Shown in pieces: positions 50,270 through 57,336 of a stretch of 64,000 nt of DNA. Origin of the DNA: Roseivirga thermotolerans (GTDB lineage: Bacteria; Bacteroidota; Bacteroidia; Cytophagales; Cyclobacteriaceae). Location: the NCBI RefSeq assembly GCF_014653175.1, contig NZ_BNAG01000001.1:868001-932000 (forward strand), given 5' to 3'. Within the stretch, counting starts at the first letter, position 1. The number at the start of each line of letters is the position of its first letter. The translations under genes and the position numbers were made by a program. The notes below the pieces were generated by a model, which was given only the letters and a program-made list of their open reading frames with translations, had not been told where the DNA came from and did not search any database.

Positions 50270-52801
50270 ATGAAGAAATCTGCAATTTTCACGCTACTAT
50301 TTTTACTCTCCGCATCACTTTTTGGGCAGGGTATAAAGAGCCCTAGTGAGTTTTTAGGCTACGAGCTAGGTACACGTTTTACCCCCAACTATAAGGTCGT
50401 AGACTACTATGAGCACGTGGCTTCTCAATTGTCTAACGTAAAGCTCCAAAAGTATGGAGAAACTAACGAGTTGAGACCACTCATTGTGGCATACCTGTCG
50501 GCTCAGGAAAACATTGACAACTGGGAACAGATAAGAACAGACAACCTGAAGCGAGCCAAGTTGATGGATGGTGAGCCTTCTGGTAAAAAAGTGGGTATTG
50601 TTTGGTTGAGCTACAATGTGCACGGCAATGAGGCCAACTCTACCGAAACCGCAATGAAAACCCTCTATGAACTGGCTCGACCAGACAACGCCAAGTCTAA
50701 AGAGTGGTTGAAAAACACGGTGGTTATCATGGATCCATGCATTAACCCAGATGGCCGCGACCGCTACTCTAACTGGATCAACCAGGTAGCAGGCACCACC
50801 CCTAACCCTCGTCCCGAGGCGGCTGAACATAGCGAGCCATGGCCCGGAGGAAGACCCAACCACTACCTCTTTGATTTGAACCGCGATTGGGCCTGGCAAA
50901 AGCAAATAGAGTCTCAGCAGCGCATGAAGCTCTATAACACCATTTTACCCCACATACATGTAGATTTCCATGAGCAGGGAAGTAACAGCCCCTACTATTT
51001 TGCTCCGGCTGCCGAGCCTGTTCACGAACAAGTAACCCCCTGGCAGCGTCAGTTTCAGGAGATCATTGGTAAAAACCACGCCAAATATTTCGATGCCAAT
51101 GGCTGGTTGTTCTTTACCAAAGAAAACTTTGATATACTCTATCCAAGCTATGGCGACTCTTACCCAATGTATAATGGTGCCATAGGGATGACTTACGAGC
51201 AAGCCAGTAGCGACCTGGCCATTCTTACCGATGAGGGAGATACCCTTAAGCTTTCCGATGCCATTGCCCACCATTTTACAACCGGAATGTCTACCGTAGA
51301 AATTGCTGCTCAGTACAACGAACGTATGGTAGATGAGTTTGCGGCCTACTTTGAGAAAGCCACAACCGACCCTAAGGCCAAGTATAAAACCTACATTATA
51401 AAGGGAAACAATCACCCCGATAAGCTCAAAGCTCTGGAGGCTTTCCTAAACAGGCATCAGATTCGGTATGGGGTTTCCAGTACTAAAAAGCCGGTTTCGG
51501 CCTTTGCTTACAGAACAGGAAAGAACCAAAACGTTTCGGTTCAGGATGGAGATATCGTGATTTCTACCTACCAGCCCAAGGCCGTGTTGGTGCAGGCCTT
51601 TTTTGAGCCAGATACTTACGCCAGTATTACAGATACTTATGACATTACCGCATGGGCTGTTCCTTATATGATGGACCTGGAGGCTTTTGCCACCACCGAA
51701 AGGCTGTCTGTTTCTGAAGGCAAACCAATGTATGCGGCTCCGGAAATGCAGCTGGGAGCTACTCCTGCTGCCTATTTGGCTAAGTGGGAAACGCTGGAAG
51801 ACGCTAAGTTTTTGGCCGAAATTATGAAAGCCGGAATTAAGCTACGTTTGGCAACAAGCCCCTTTAGTGTGAACGGGAAAGAATATGCGGCAGGAACGCT
51901 CATTATTACCAGAAAAGGAAACACGCACATGGGTAGCCGTTTCGATGAAGCGGTAAAAGCAGCTGCGCAGAAGTTTGGCCGATCGCTTTACTCAACACCC
52001 ACCACTTTTGTAGATACGGGAAAAGACTTTGGCTCTAACAACGTGCCTTTCATTAAGGCTCCTACTATTTTGGCACTTAGAGGCGAGGGGGTTTCTTCGC
52101 TCGGTTTTGGAGAGTTCTGGTATTTCATGGAACAAGAGTTGAACTACCCAATTACCATGGTGAATACGGATGATTTTGGCCGTGTAAATCTGGATGACTA
52201 CGATGTAATAGTAATGCCGTCTGGTTCTTATGGTCGAATGTTAAGTGAGAGCCGAATGGAAGAGCTTACTGCCTGGATTCGTGGAGGCGGCAGGGTTATA
52301 GCCATTGAAAGAGCTATGAATACTTTTATGGGTAAAGGAGGCTTTAACCTGAGCCGTTATGCTTCTGATGCTGAGCAAAAAGAAGCTTCCAGACAATCGG
52401 ATGAGGAGAAAGAGGCTATTGCTCTTACCCCTTATGCCGAGAGAGGTTCAAGGTTTGAAAGCTTCAGGCTTCCGGGGGCTATCTTTAAGCTAAAGGTAGA
52501 CAATACCCACCCATTGGGCTACGGATACCCTGATTACTACTTTACACTGAAAAATAACGGTAGCCGATATGCCTATCTGCCAAATGGCTGGAATGTGGGC
52601 ATCATTGATTCGGAGGCAGCGTATGTGAGCGGAGTAGCTGGCGAAGAAGCCAAGAAGACCCTGGCCAAGTCCATGGTATTTGGTGTGGAGAATGTGGGCC
52701 GTGGTGCTGTGGTATATATGGCCGATAATCCACTCTTCAGAGCTTTCTGGGAAAATGGTAAGCTGTTCATGGTGAATGCCATGTTCTTTGTTGGCCAGTA
52801 A
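50270..52801 (+). CDS. Secreted M14-family zinc carboxypeptidase-like protein
   Basis: An 843-residue exported metallopeptidase. The signal peptide is MKKSAIFTLLFLLSASLFG. The M14 zinc ligands are His118 and Glu121 in SYNVHGNEANS, and a later histidine in IHVDFHEQG (about 228); INPDGRDRYSNWIN carries the substrate-binding arginine-asparagine region, and MTYEQASS the catalytic glutamate. Residues about 370-840 form a second part with a glutamine amidotransferase-like fold (YDVIVMPSGSYGRM, WIRGGGRVIAIE). This two-part plan is common in Bacteroidota M14 proteins. Substrate unknown; a terminator follows. Confidence 0.93.
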   Translation: MKKSAIFTLLFLLSASLFGQGIKSPSEFLGYELGTRFTPNYKVVDYYEHVASQLSNVKLQKYGETNELRPLIVAYLSAQENIDNWEQIRTDNLKRAKLMDGEPSGKKVGIVWLSYNVHGNEANSTETAMKTLYELARPDNAKSKEWLKNTVVIMDPCINPDGRDRYSNWINQVAGTTPNPRPEAAEHSEPWPGGRPNHYLFDLNRDWAWQKQIESQQRMKLYNTILPHIHVDFHEQGSNSPYYFAPAAEPVHEQVTPWQRQFQEIIGKNHAKYFDANGWLFFTKENFDILYPSYGDSYPMYNGAIGMTYEQASSDLAILTDEGDTLKLSDAIAHHFTTGMSTVEIAAQYNERMVDEFAAYFEKATTDPKAKYKTYIIKGNNHPDKLKALEAFLNRHQIRYGVSSTKKPVSAFAYRTGKNQNVSVQDGDIVISTYQPKAVLVQAFFEPDTYASITDTYDITAWAVPYMMDLEAFATTERLSVSEGKPMYAAPEMQLGATPAAYLAKWETLEDAKFLAEIMKAGIKLRLATSPFSVNGKEYAAGTLIITRKGNTHMGSRFDEAVKAAAQKFGRSLYSTPTTFVDTGKDFGSNNVPFIKAPTILALRGEGVSSLGFGEFWYFMEQELNYPITMVNTDDFGRVNLDDYDVIVMPSGSYGRMLSESRMEELTAWIRGGGRVIAIERAMNTFMGKGGFNLSRYASDAEQKEASRQSDEEKEAIALTPYAERGSRFESFRLPGAIFKLKVDNTHPLGYGYPDYYFTLKNNGSRYAYLPNGWNVGIIDSEAAYVSGVAGEEAKKTLAKSMVFGVENVGRGAVVYMADNPLFRAFWENGKLFMVNAMFFVGQ

Positions 52802-52823
52802 GGTATAATTCGTAAAACTTTGG

Positions 52824-52868
52824 CGGCTGCCTCAGCATTTTAGACAGATGTGGGGCAGCCGTTTTGTT
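52824..52868 (+). terminator. Terminator of the M14 gene
   Basis: CGGCTGCC (52824-52831) pairs with GGCAGCCG (52854-52861) and is followed by TTTTGTTT. The loop is 22 bases long. It separates the M14 gene from the convergent GTPase-operon transcript. Confidence 0.7.
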
Positions 52869-52935
52869 TGTAATATGGCCGGTGATTCTTAGCCCGAGTG
52901 AGGCAGTCCGGGCAGCTTAAGGTTTTGGAATAAGA

Positions 52936-54849
52936 CTACTGTAATTCTTCTTTCTGTCTTTTCAGGTCGCTGAGTGCGGCCTCTATTCGGTTTGCAAAGC
53001 GCAAAACTTCCTCTTTGCTTAACCGTTGTTCGGCAACAAGGTCATAAAGCCTGTTGCGTTCTTCCAGCAAATCGGGTATTCCCAGATAGCCGATGCTCGG
53101 TTTTACTTTGTGAAGCATTTTTCGGCAGGTTTCATAATCGGGCTGGTCCAGAGCTTCTTTGAGCTTCTGTAAGTCTTTGGGCAAGTTTTCCATTATGGTT
53201 TCAATCAGGTCTATAAGGAAAGCCAAGTTGCCCTGAGCCGAATTCTTTAAGTGTGTTAAGTCTACCGATTCGTTCATTGTGTTGTGTTTAGGTTTGGCCA
53301 TGTCTCTTATTTTAAGAGCCAGGGTTTTGGGGTTGGCTGGTTTCACCAAATAGGCCCATTGCGATATGCTTGAAAGTTCCGGGTGCTTATTTTGAGCATC
53401 GCCCGATAAAAATATGATGGGGACTTGGCGGTTGGGCCCTGCCGTTGTTCGCAATTCTTCAATGAGGCCTGCCGAGTGATCATCGCCCAGATGGAGGTCG
53501 CACACAAGCAAGTCGTAGCTTTCAGACCAAAGCAGGGCTTTCAGATCGGGCAGCGTTTCTACAAAGCGGGCCGATAGCCCCCAATTATCGGCATATTGCT
53601 TGAGCATCATGGTGCTCATGGCGTCATCTTCTGCAAAAAGTACCCTTAGGTTTTGCAGAGAGGCAGCCGAGGGTTCTTCCAGATAGTCGCGGGTGGTATA
53701 CTGAGTAACCTCTCCCGGCTTACAGTCAATAGAGAACCACATGGAGGTGCCTTTGCCCAATTGGCTCTTAATTTTCAGGTGCCCCCCCATTGTTTCAATA
53801 ATTCCCTGGGCAATACCCATACCCAGCCCGGTGCCACCATATTCATAAAAGCTTTGTCCTTCTACCTGAGTAAAGGGTTCCAGAATTTTAGCAATACTTT
53901 CCTCGCTCATACCCACACCCGTATCGTGCACAGAAAATTTGAGGCGAAGCGACTTGGCTTTTTGGCTCACCGGTTCTACGGCAAGGGTAACGCTCCCCGA
54001 ATGGGTAAACTTTATGGCATTGCCAATGAGATTATACAGTACCTGGGAGAGTCTGATGGGGTCGGAAACAATAATTTGCGGTACTCCTGGGGCAATGGTG
54101 GTTTCAAGAACTATTCCTTTTTCCTGAGTACTCAGTGTAAAGCCTCTTACAATAGAGTCGAGAATGTCTTTTAGTTCAAAAGCGAGTTCTTCGAGTTGTA
54201 GCTTGCCTTCTTCAATTTTAGAAAGATCGAGTACATCATTGATTACATGGTTGAGGTGTTGCGATGTGGCCTTTAATGCATGAAGCAGGCTGGGCACATC
54301 CTGACTCTTGGTGGTTTCCAGTAGCTTTACCAAACCGGTAATGCTGTGTAGTGGGGTGCGCATTTCGTGGCTAACCTCAGCGAAGAATCGCTGCTTAAAT
54401 TTTTGAATCCGCAGCAATTCATCGTTTCGGTAGGCTAGTAGCTTCTTTTCTGCTTCCAGGTACTTCTGTTGTATGGCCAACACTTCTTCATTGATGGCCG
54501 CGTTGTTGCGCGATTGCTGAACGGTGAGAATTTGTTCTCGTTCGTGGCTTCGGTCTACTATGAACCACAACCATTGCTTGGCCGATTTTCTCTGAAAGGT
54601 AATGGAGAAAAGGGCTTCTTTCTGTTCGTGCCACTCTACCAGATCGAATACCAATGGTTCGGATTGGAGACTTTTTAAAACGTCTTGCAGGCTCAATAGA
54701 AAGTCGAACTGTTCGAACAGAGGAACGGATTTGTTTATGGTGAGTAGGGTATTGCAGCTTTCGCTTACCAGCCCCTGCTCATCGAAGAGCACTACCTGGC
54801 ACTTTGGCCCAAGTTGCTCTAGCTTAATGGAGTCTAGCCGCTCGCTCAT
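52936..54849 (-). CDS. Soluble hybrid histidine kinase (HisKA-HATPase-REC-HPt)
   Basis: A 637-residue cytoplasmic kinase with no membrane segment. Residues 1-105 look like a PAS-type input, followed by a coiled coil (110-155). The HisKA domain has AEVSHEMRTPLHS with phosphoacceptor His161; the ATP domain has NLIGNAIKFTH, DTGVGM and GGTGLGMGI. The receiver (401-518) has acidic D408-D409, phosphoacceptor Asp451 in LLVCDLHLGDD and Lys503. The last 110 residues are an HPt domain with His580 in KMLHKVKPSIG. It overlaps the GTPase gene by 4 bp. No separate output regulator is adjacent, so phosphate may leave through another protein. Confidence 0.95.
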   Translation of the reverse strand: MSERLDSIKLEQLGPKCQVVLFDEQGLVSESCNTLLTINKSVPLFEQFDFLLSLQDVLKSLQSEPLVFDLVEWHEQKEALFSITFQRKSAKQWLWFIVDRSHEREQILTVQQSRNNAAINEEVLAIQQKYLEAEKKLLAYRNDELLRIQKFKQRFFAEVSHEMRTPLHSITGLVKLLETTKSQDVPSLLHALKATSQHLNHVINDVLDLSKIEEGKLQLEELAFELKDILDSIVRGFTLSTQEKGIVLETTIAPGVPQIIVSDPIRLSQVLYNLIGNAIKFTHSGSVTLAVEPVSQKAKSLRLKFSVHDTGVGMSEESIAKILEPFTQVEGQSFYEYGGTGLGMGIAQGIIETMGGHLKIKSQLGKGTSMWFSIDCKPGEVTQYTTRDYLEEPSAASLQNLRVLFAEDDAMSTMMLKQYADNWGLSARFVETLPDLKALLWSESYDLLVCDLHLGDDHSAGLIEELRTTAGPNRQVPIIFLSGDAQNKHPELSSISQWAYLVKPANPKTLALKIRDMAKPKHNTMNESVDLTHLKNSAQGNLAFLIDLIETIMENLPKDLQKLKEALDQPDYETCRKMLHKVKPSIGYLGIPDLLEERNRLYDLVAEQRLSKEEVLRFANRIEAALSDLKRQKEELQ

Positions 54850-55328
54850 ACCACCATACGTTCAGTAAGCCTAATAAATGCTTCTTCTACGTACTCTCCC
54901 GTTTTGGCGCTAGTAGCAATAGCCTTAAAGGGGAGGATTTGCTCTTGTACATGCTGCCACTCTTCTTCAGATACCAGATCTCGTTTGTTGGCCAGTATTT
55001 CTACGGGAACACCGGGCAATAATTCCTGAATGGCTGTAAGCTCGGTAATTAGGTCTTGATAAGACGAGGGCCGGCTTACATCTATCACGTACAACACTCC
55101 GTGAGCTCCCAGTCTGTAGCTTTGTGGTACTTTATGCTGAGCATCTTCTCCGGCAATATCCCAGATAAGCAGCGTTACCATTCGGCCATTGAGAGTGACG
55201 GTCTTCTTATCTATTTTTACACCAATAGTGGTAATGTATTCTTCTGAAAACTGACTGTGTACAAAGCGCCTGACCAGGGAGGTTTTCCCTACTCCAAAAT
55301 GGCCAACAAGTATTACTTTCTTATTCAT
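54846..55328 (-). CDS. Ras/Rab-like small GTPase
   Basis: A 160-residue single-domain GTPase. G1 is GHFGVGKTS (residues 9-17), switch I has TTIGVKID with Thr33 or Thr34 for G2, G3 is WDIAGED (57-61), G4 is NKRD (114-117) and G5 is TSAK (139-142). The glutamine that is catalytic in Ras (Q61) is replaced by Glu61, and the Ras Gly12 position is Phe11. No lipidation motif is present at the C-terminus, which ends in TERMVV. It overlaps the upstream 280-residue gene by 8 bp and the kinase gene by 4 bp. Prokaryotic Ras-family GTPases exist (MglA is one), but the partner set here is unusual. Confidence 0.95.
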   Translation of the reverse strand: MNKKVILVGHFGVGKTSLVRRFVHSQFSEEYITTIGVKIDKKTVTLNGRMVTLLIWDIAGEDAQHKVPQSYRLGAHGVLYVIDVSRPSSYQDLITELTAIQELLPGVPVEILANKRDLVSEEEWQHVQEQILPFKAIATSAKTGEYVEEAFIRLTERMVV

Positions 55329-56163
55329 TCAGTTCTTCAAAATCCTGGAAGTGTTCTTCCAGTCCCTTCTCAATCATTTCCGGTTTTACGGGCTCTTCTG
55401 ATCCTTTTCGGGCTTTTTTAAGCACTTTTTCGGAGAAGCCCAGAAGCTCATCGTCTACCTTATCTTTAAAGGCACTGCTAATGGTGCCGGTGCATACTAC
55501 GGCAATAAAGAACGATTTAAAGCTTTTGATTATGATCTTATGGTTTTGATAATCTATACTTTCAAGCTCCTGAGAGTCTGACTGGAAGGCGTCTTCTACA
55601 AACGATTTAATGGCTGTGAGCATTCCGGCAACCATGTCGCGATCTAGGTTTGGCTTTTTTGAGTAGCTACCGAGCAACAGGCCTGAATTTTTTTCGATAA
55701 CGTGTATTTCATAGATTTTCGGCTCAATCACTTTAGATAGAATAACGTCTTTTTGTGAGGTGCCCGAAAACCACGCCTTAATGCGCATCTTCCAGCCTTC
55801 CCAAGAGAAGGCCAATTCCATTTGGGCATCTATTTTATCAGAGAGCTTCTGAATTTCACTGGCAATGTACTTTTTAATCATTCGGCCAATGATGGGATAG
55901 AGTGCCTCTACCACCTCATCTTGCGACTCTTGTATTTGTTGTTTAATGGATTTGGTAATTTCCGGGCCATAAACCACCGGAAACTGTTGGTAAAACCGGT
56001 CGGCTTCATCTTTAAGTATGGGCTGAATTTTTTCTTCGAGCCGCTCCCGGTTATTGAGTTGGTCGGTGAGGTCTTCCAGCTTATGGGCAAGCTCTTCCCG
56101 TTCTTCCCAGTCTTGCTCCAGGAGAATTTTTCGAAGTTGCTCAAAGCCCGGTCCCCGACTCAT
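55321..56163 (-). CDS. Possible roadblock/longin-like partner of the GTPase
   Basis: A 280-residue cytoplasmic protein. Residues 1-130 are helical and charged, with a coiled coil (EEREELAHKLEDLTDQLNNRERLEEKI). Residues about 148-245 have an alternating strand-helix-strand pattern (KIYEIHVIEKNSGLLLGSYSKK, then DMVAGMLTAIKSFVEDAF, then NHKIIIKSFKSFFIAVVCTGTI) that resembles the roadblock/LC7 or longin fold. Such domains regulate small GTPases, as MglB does for MglA. A short helical tail follows. The fold is my inference from pattern, not a confirmed match. It overlaps the GTPase gene by 8 bp. Confidence 0.6.
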   Translation of the reverse strand: MSRGPGFEQLRKILLEQDWEEREELAHKLEDLTDQLNNRERLEEKIQPILKDEADRFYQQFPVVYGPEITKSIKQQIQESQDEVVEALYPIIGRMIKKYIASEIQKLSDKIDAQMELAFSWEGWKMRIKAWFSGTSQKDVILSKVIEPKIYEIHVIEKNSGLLLGSYSKKPNLDRDMVAGMLTAIKSFVEDAFQSDSQELESIDYQNHKIIIKSFKSFFIAVVCTGTISSAFKDKVDDELLGFSEKVLKKARKGSEEPVKPEMIEKGLEEHFQDFEELNE

Positions 56164-56172
56164 AGAATGGTG

Positions 56173-56556
56173 TTATTCTGCAATCTGTTTGCCCATTTCC
56201 TGTAACAGAGTACCCAGAAGTTTACGGTTAAGTTTGCGGTCTTCCAGGTCGGCCACAGTTTCGTCCATGTCGGCTCTGAGCTGCGTTACTTTCTTGTTCA
56301 TATCGCTTCTTAGGTCCTGAATTTCGTTGGTAAGGGCGTCTTTGGTTTGGTTAATGAGTTTGTTGAGCGCATCGCGTGTTTCGTTGAGCTCGCTTTCTAT
56401 TTCGGTACGGGTTTTCTTAATGAGGTTTTTAATCTCATTGAACTCGTTGTCGTACTGTTGCATGTTCTCTCCAAAAATGAGCTGCTTTACAGCTTCTATT
56501 TTCGGATCACTTGCCGGGTTGGCAGGTGCTTTAGGGGCTTCTTCTTTCTTTGCCAT
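56173..56556 (-). CDS. Coiled-coil protein of the GTPase operon
   Basis: A 127-residue protein. After a short proline- and alanine-rich N-terminus (KKEEAPKAPANPASDP), residues 25-115 are a nearly continuous helix with heptad spacing (EFNEIKNLIKKTRTEIESEL, ALNKLINQTKDALTNEIQDL, KVTQLRADMDETVADLEDRK). No signal peptide, membrane segment or catalytic motif is seen. It begins 4 bp after the stop of the peptidoglycan-binding gene and ends 9 bp before the roadblock-like gene, so it belongs to the operon and is probably a scaffold. Confidence 0.8.
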   Translation of the reverse strand: MAKKEEAPKAPANPASDPKIEAVKQLIFGENMQQYDNEFNEIKNLIKKTRTEIESELNETRDALNKLINQTKDALTNEIQDLRSDMNKKVTQLRADMDETVADLEDRKLNRKLLGTLLQEMGKQIAE

Positions 56557-56560
56557 AGTA

Positions 56561-57190
56561 TTATTTCAGTAAAGTTTTTAAGGTCTTTTCATCTACCTCG
56601 CCAGAGGGGTAAAGGTTGTTGTTTTTCTGAAACTCGCGAAGTCTGTTTCGGGTAATGGTGCTAAAAATACCATCTTGTGGAATACTATCGGCTTTGCTAT
56701 TAATAAGCCTTTGCAGTTCCCACACGTCTGCTCCGGTATCACCAATTTTGAGCCCTACCAACGACTGGTTGCGGCTTAGCGCAATGTCTTCAGGACTTAA
56801 GTTGTATTCCATCATCAGTCTTATTTCGTCCGTGCTGTAGCCCTGGTCTCTTAGCCGTTTCGATCTTTCCAGTTTCTTTTCCAGCCAAATGACGGTTTGC
56901 AATAAGGTATTGTAATAGTCTGTGGCTTGAGTAGACTCAAAATCTTCTCGATCCATGTACCGCACGTCTATGCCATCGTTGTTCCATAGCGAACGGGCAT
57001 AGCTGCCTGCATCGAGAGCGAGCTTATAATATTGCTGTATTACGGTTGAGTCGTAAAATTCAGTGTCAATGGCATCAGATATTTCATAGTCGTAAGCCGC
57101 AGGGGGGTTGAACCTGCGGTCCTTGAGGTATTGAACCGTAATATATGAGGCCAACCCTAAAAATAAGACGAAGAAAATGAGCCGTTTCAT
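56561..57190 (-). CDS. Membrane-anchored peptidoglycan-binding-domain protein
   Basis: About 209 residues from the ATG at 57190, which starts an N-terminal hydrophobic anchor (KRLIFFVLFLGLASYITVQYL). The frame is open to 57277, but the extra residues do not fit. The middle is helical and acidic. Residues about 148-209 fit the peptidoglycan-binding 1 fold (VGLKIGDTGADVWELQRLINSK, DGIFSTITRNRLREFQKNNNL, SGEVDEKTLKTLLK). It is the first gene of the operon and the only one with an exported domain, so it may link the cytoplasmic GTPase module to the cell wall. Confidence 0.82.
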   Translation of the reverse strand: MKRLIFFVLFLGLASYITVQYLKDRRFNPPAAYDYEISDAIDTEFYDSTVIQQYYKLALDAGSYARSLWNNDGIDVRYMDREDFESTQATDYYNTLLQTVIWLEKKLERSKRLRDQGYSTDEIRLMMEYNLSPEDIALSRNQSLVGLKIGDTGADVWELQRLINSKADSIPQDGIFSTITRNRLREFQKNNNLYPSGEVDEKTLKTLLK

Positions 57191-57277
57191 TAGAGTGTCT
57201 TTAGATGGATTAGCAATAAAAATAAAACAATTTATGGTAGCACCAGCCGAATAGGCCTGAGGAAAGGAAAAAGGCAT

Positions 57278-57313
57278 AAAAAAACCCCGATTCCGTGAGC
57301 AGGAACCAGGGTT
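57278..57313 (-). terminator. Terminator of the TonB-dependent receptor gene
   Basis: Arms 57283-57294 and 57302-57313 form a 12-bp stem with two wobble pairs. On the minus strand it is followed by seven T residues, ending the receptor transcript ahead of the GTPase operon. Confidence 0.8.
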
Positions 57314-57336
57314 ATCTAATTGAATAAACTGTCTTT

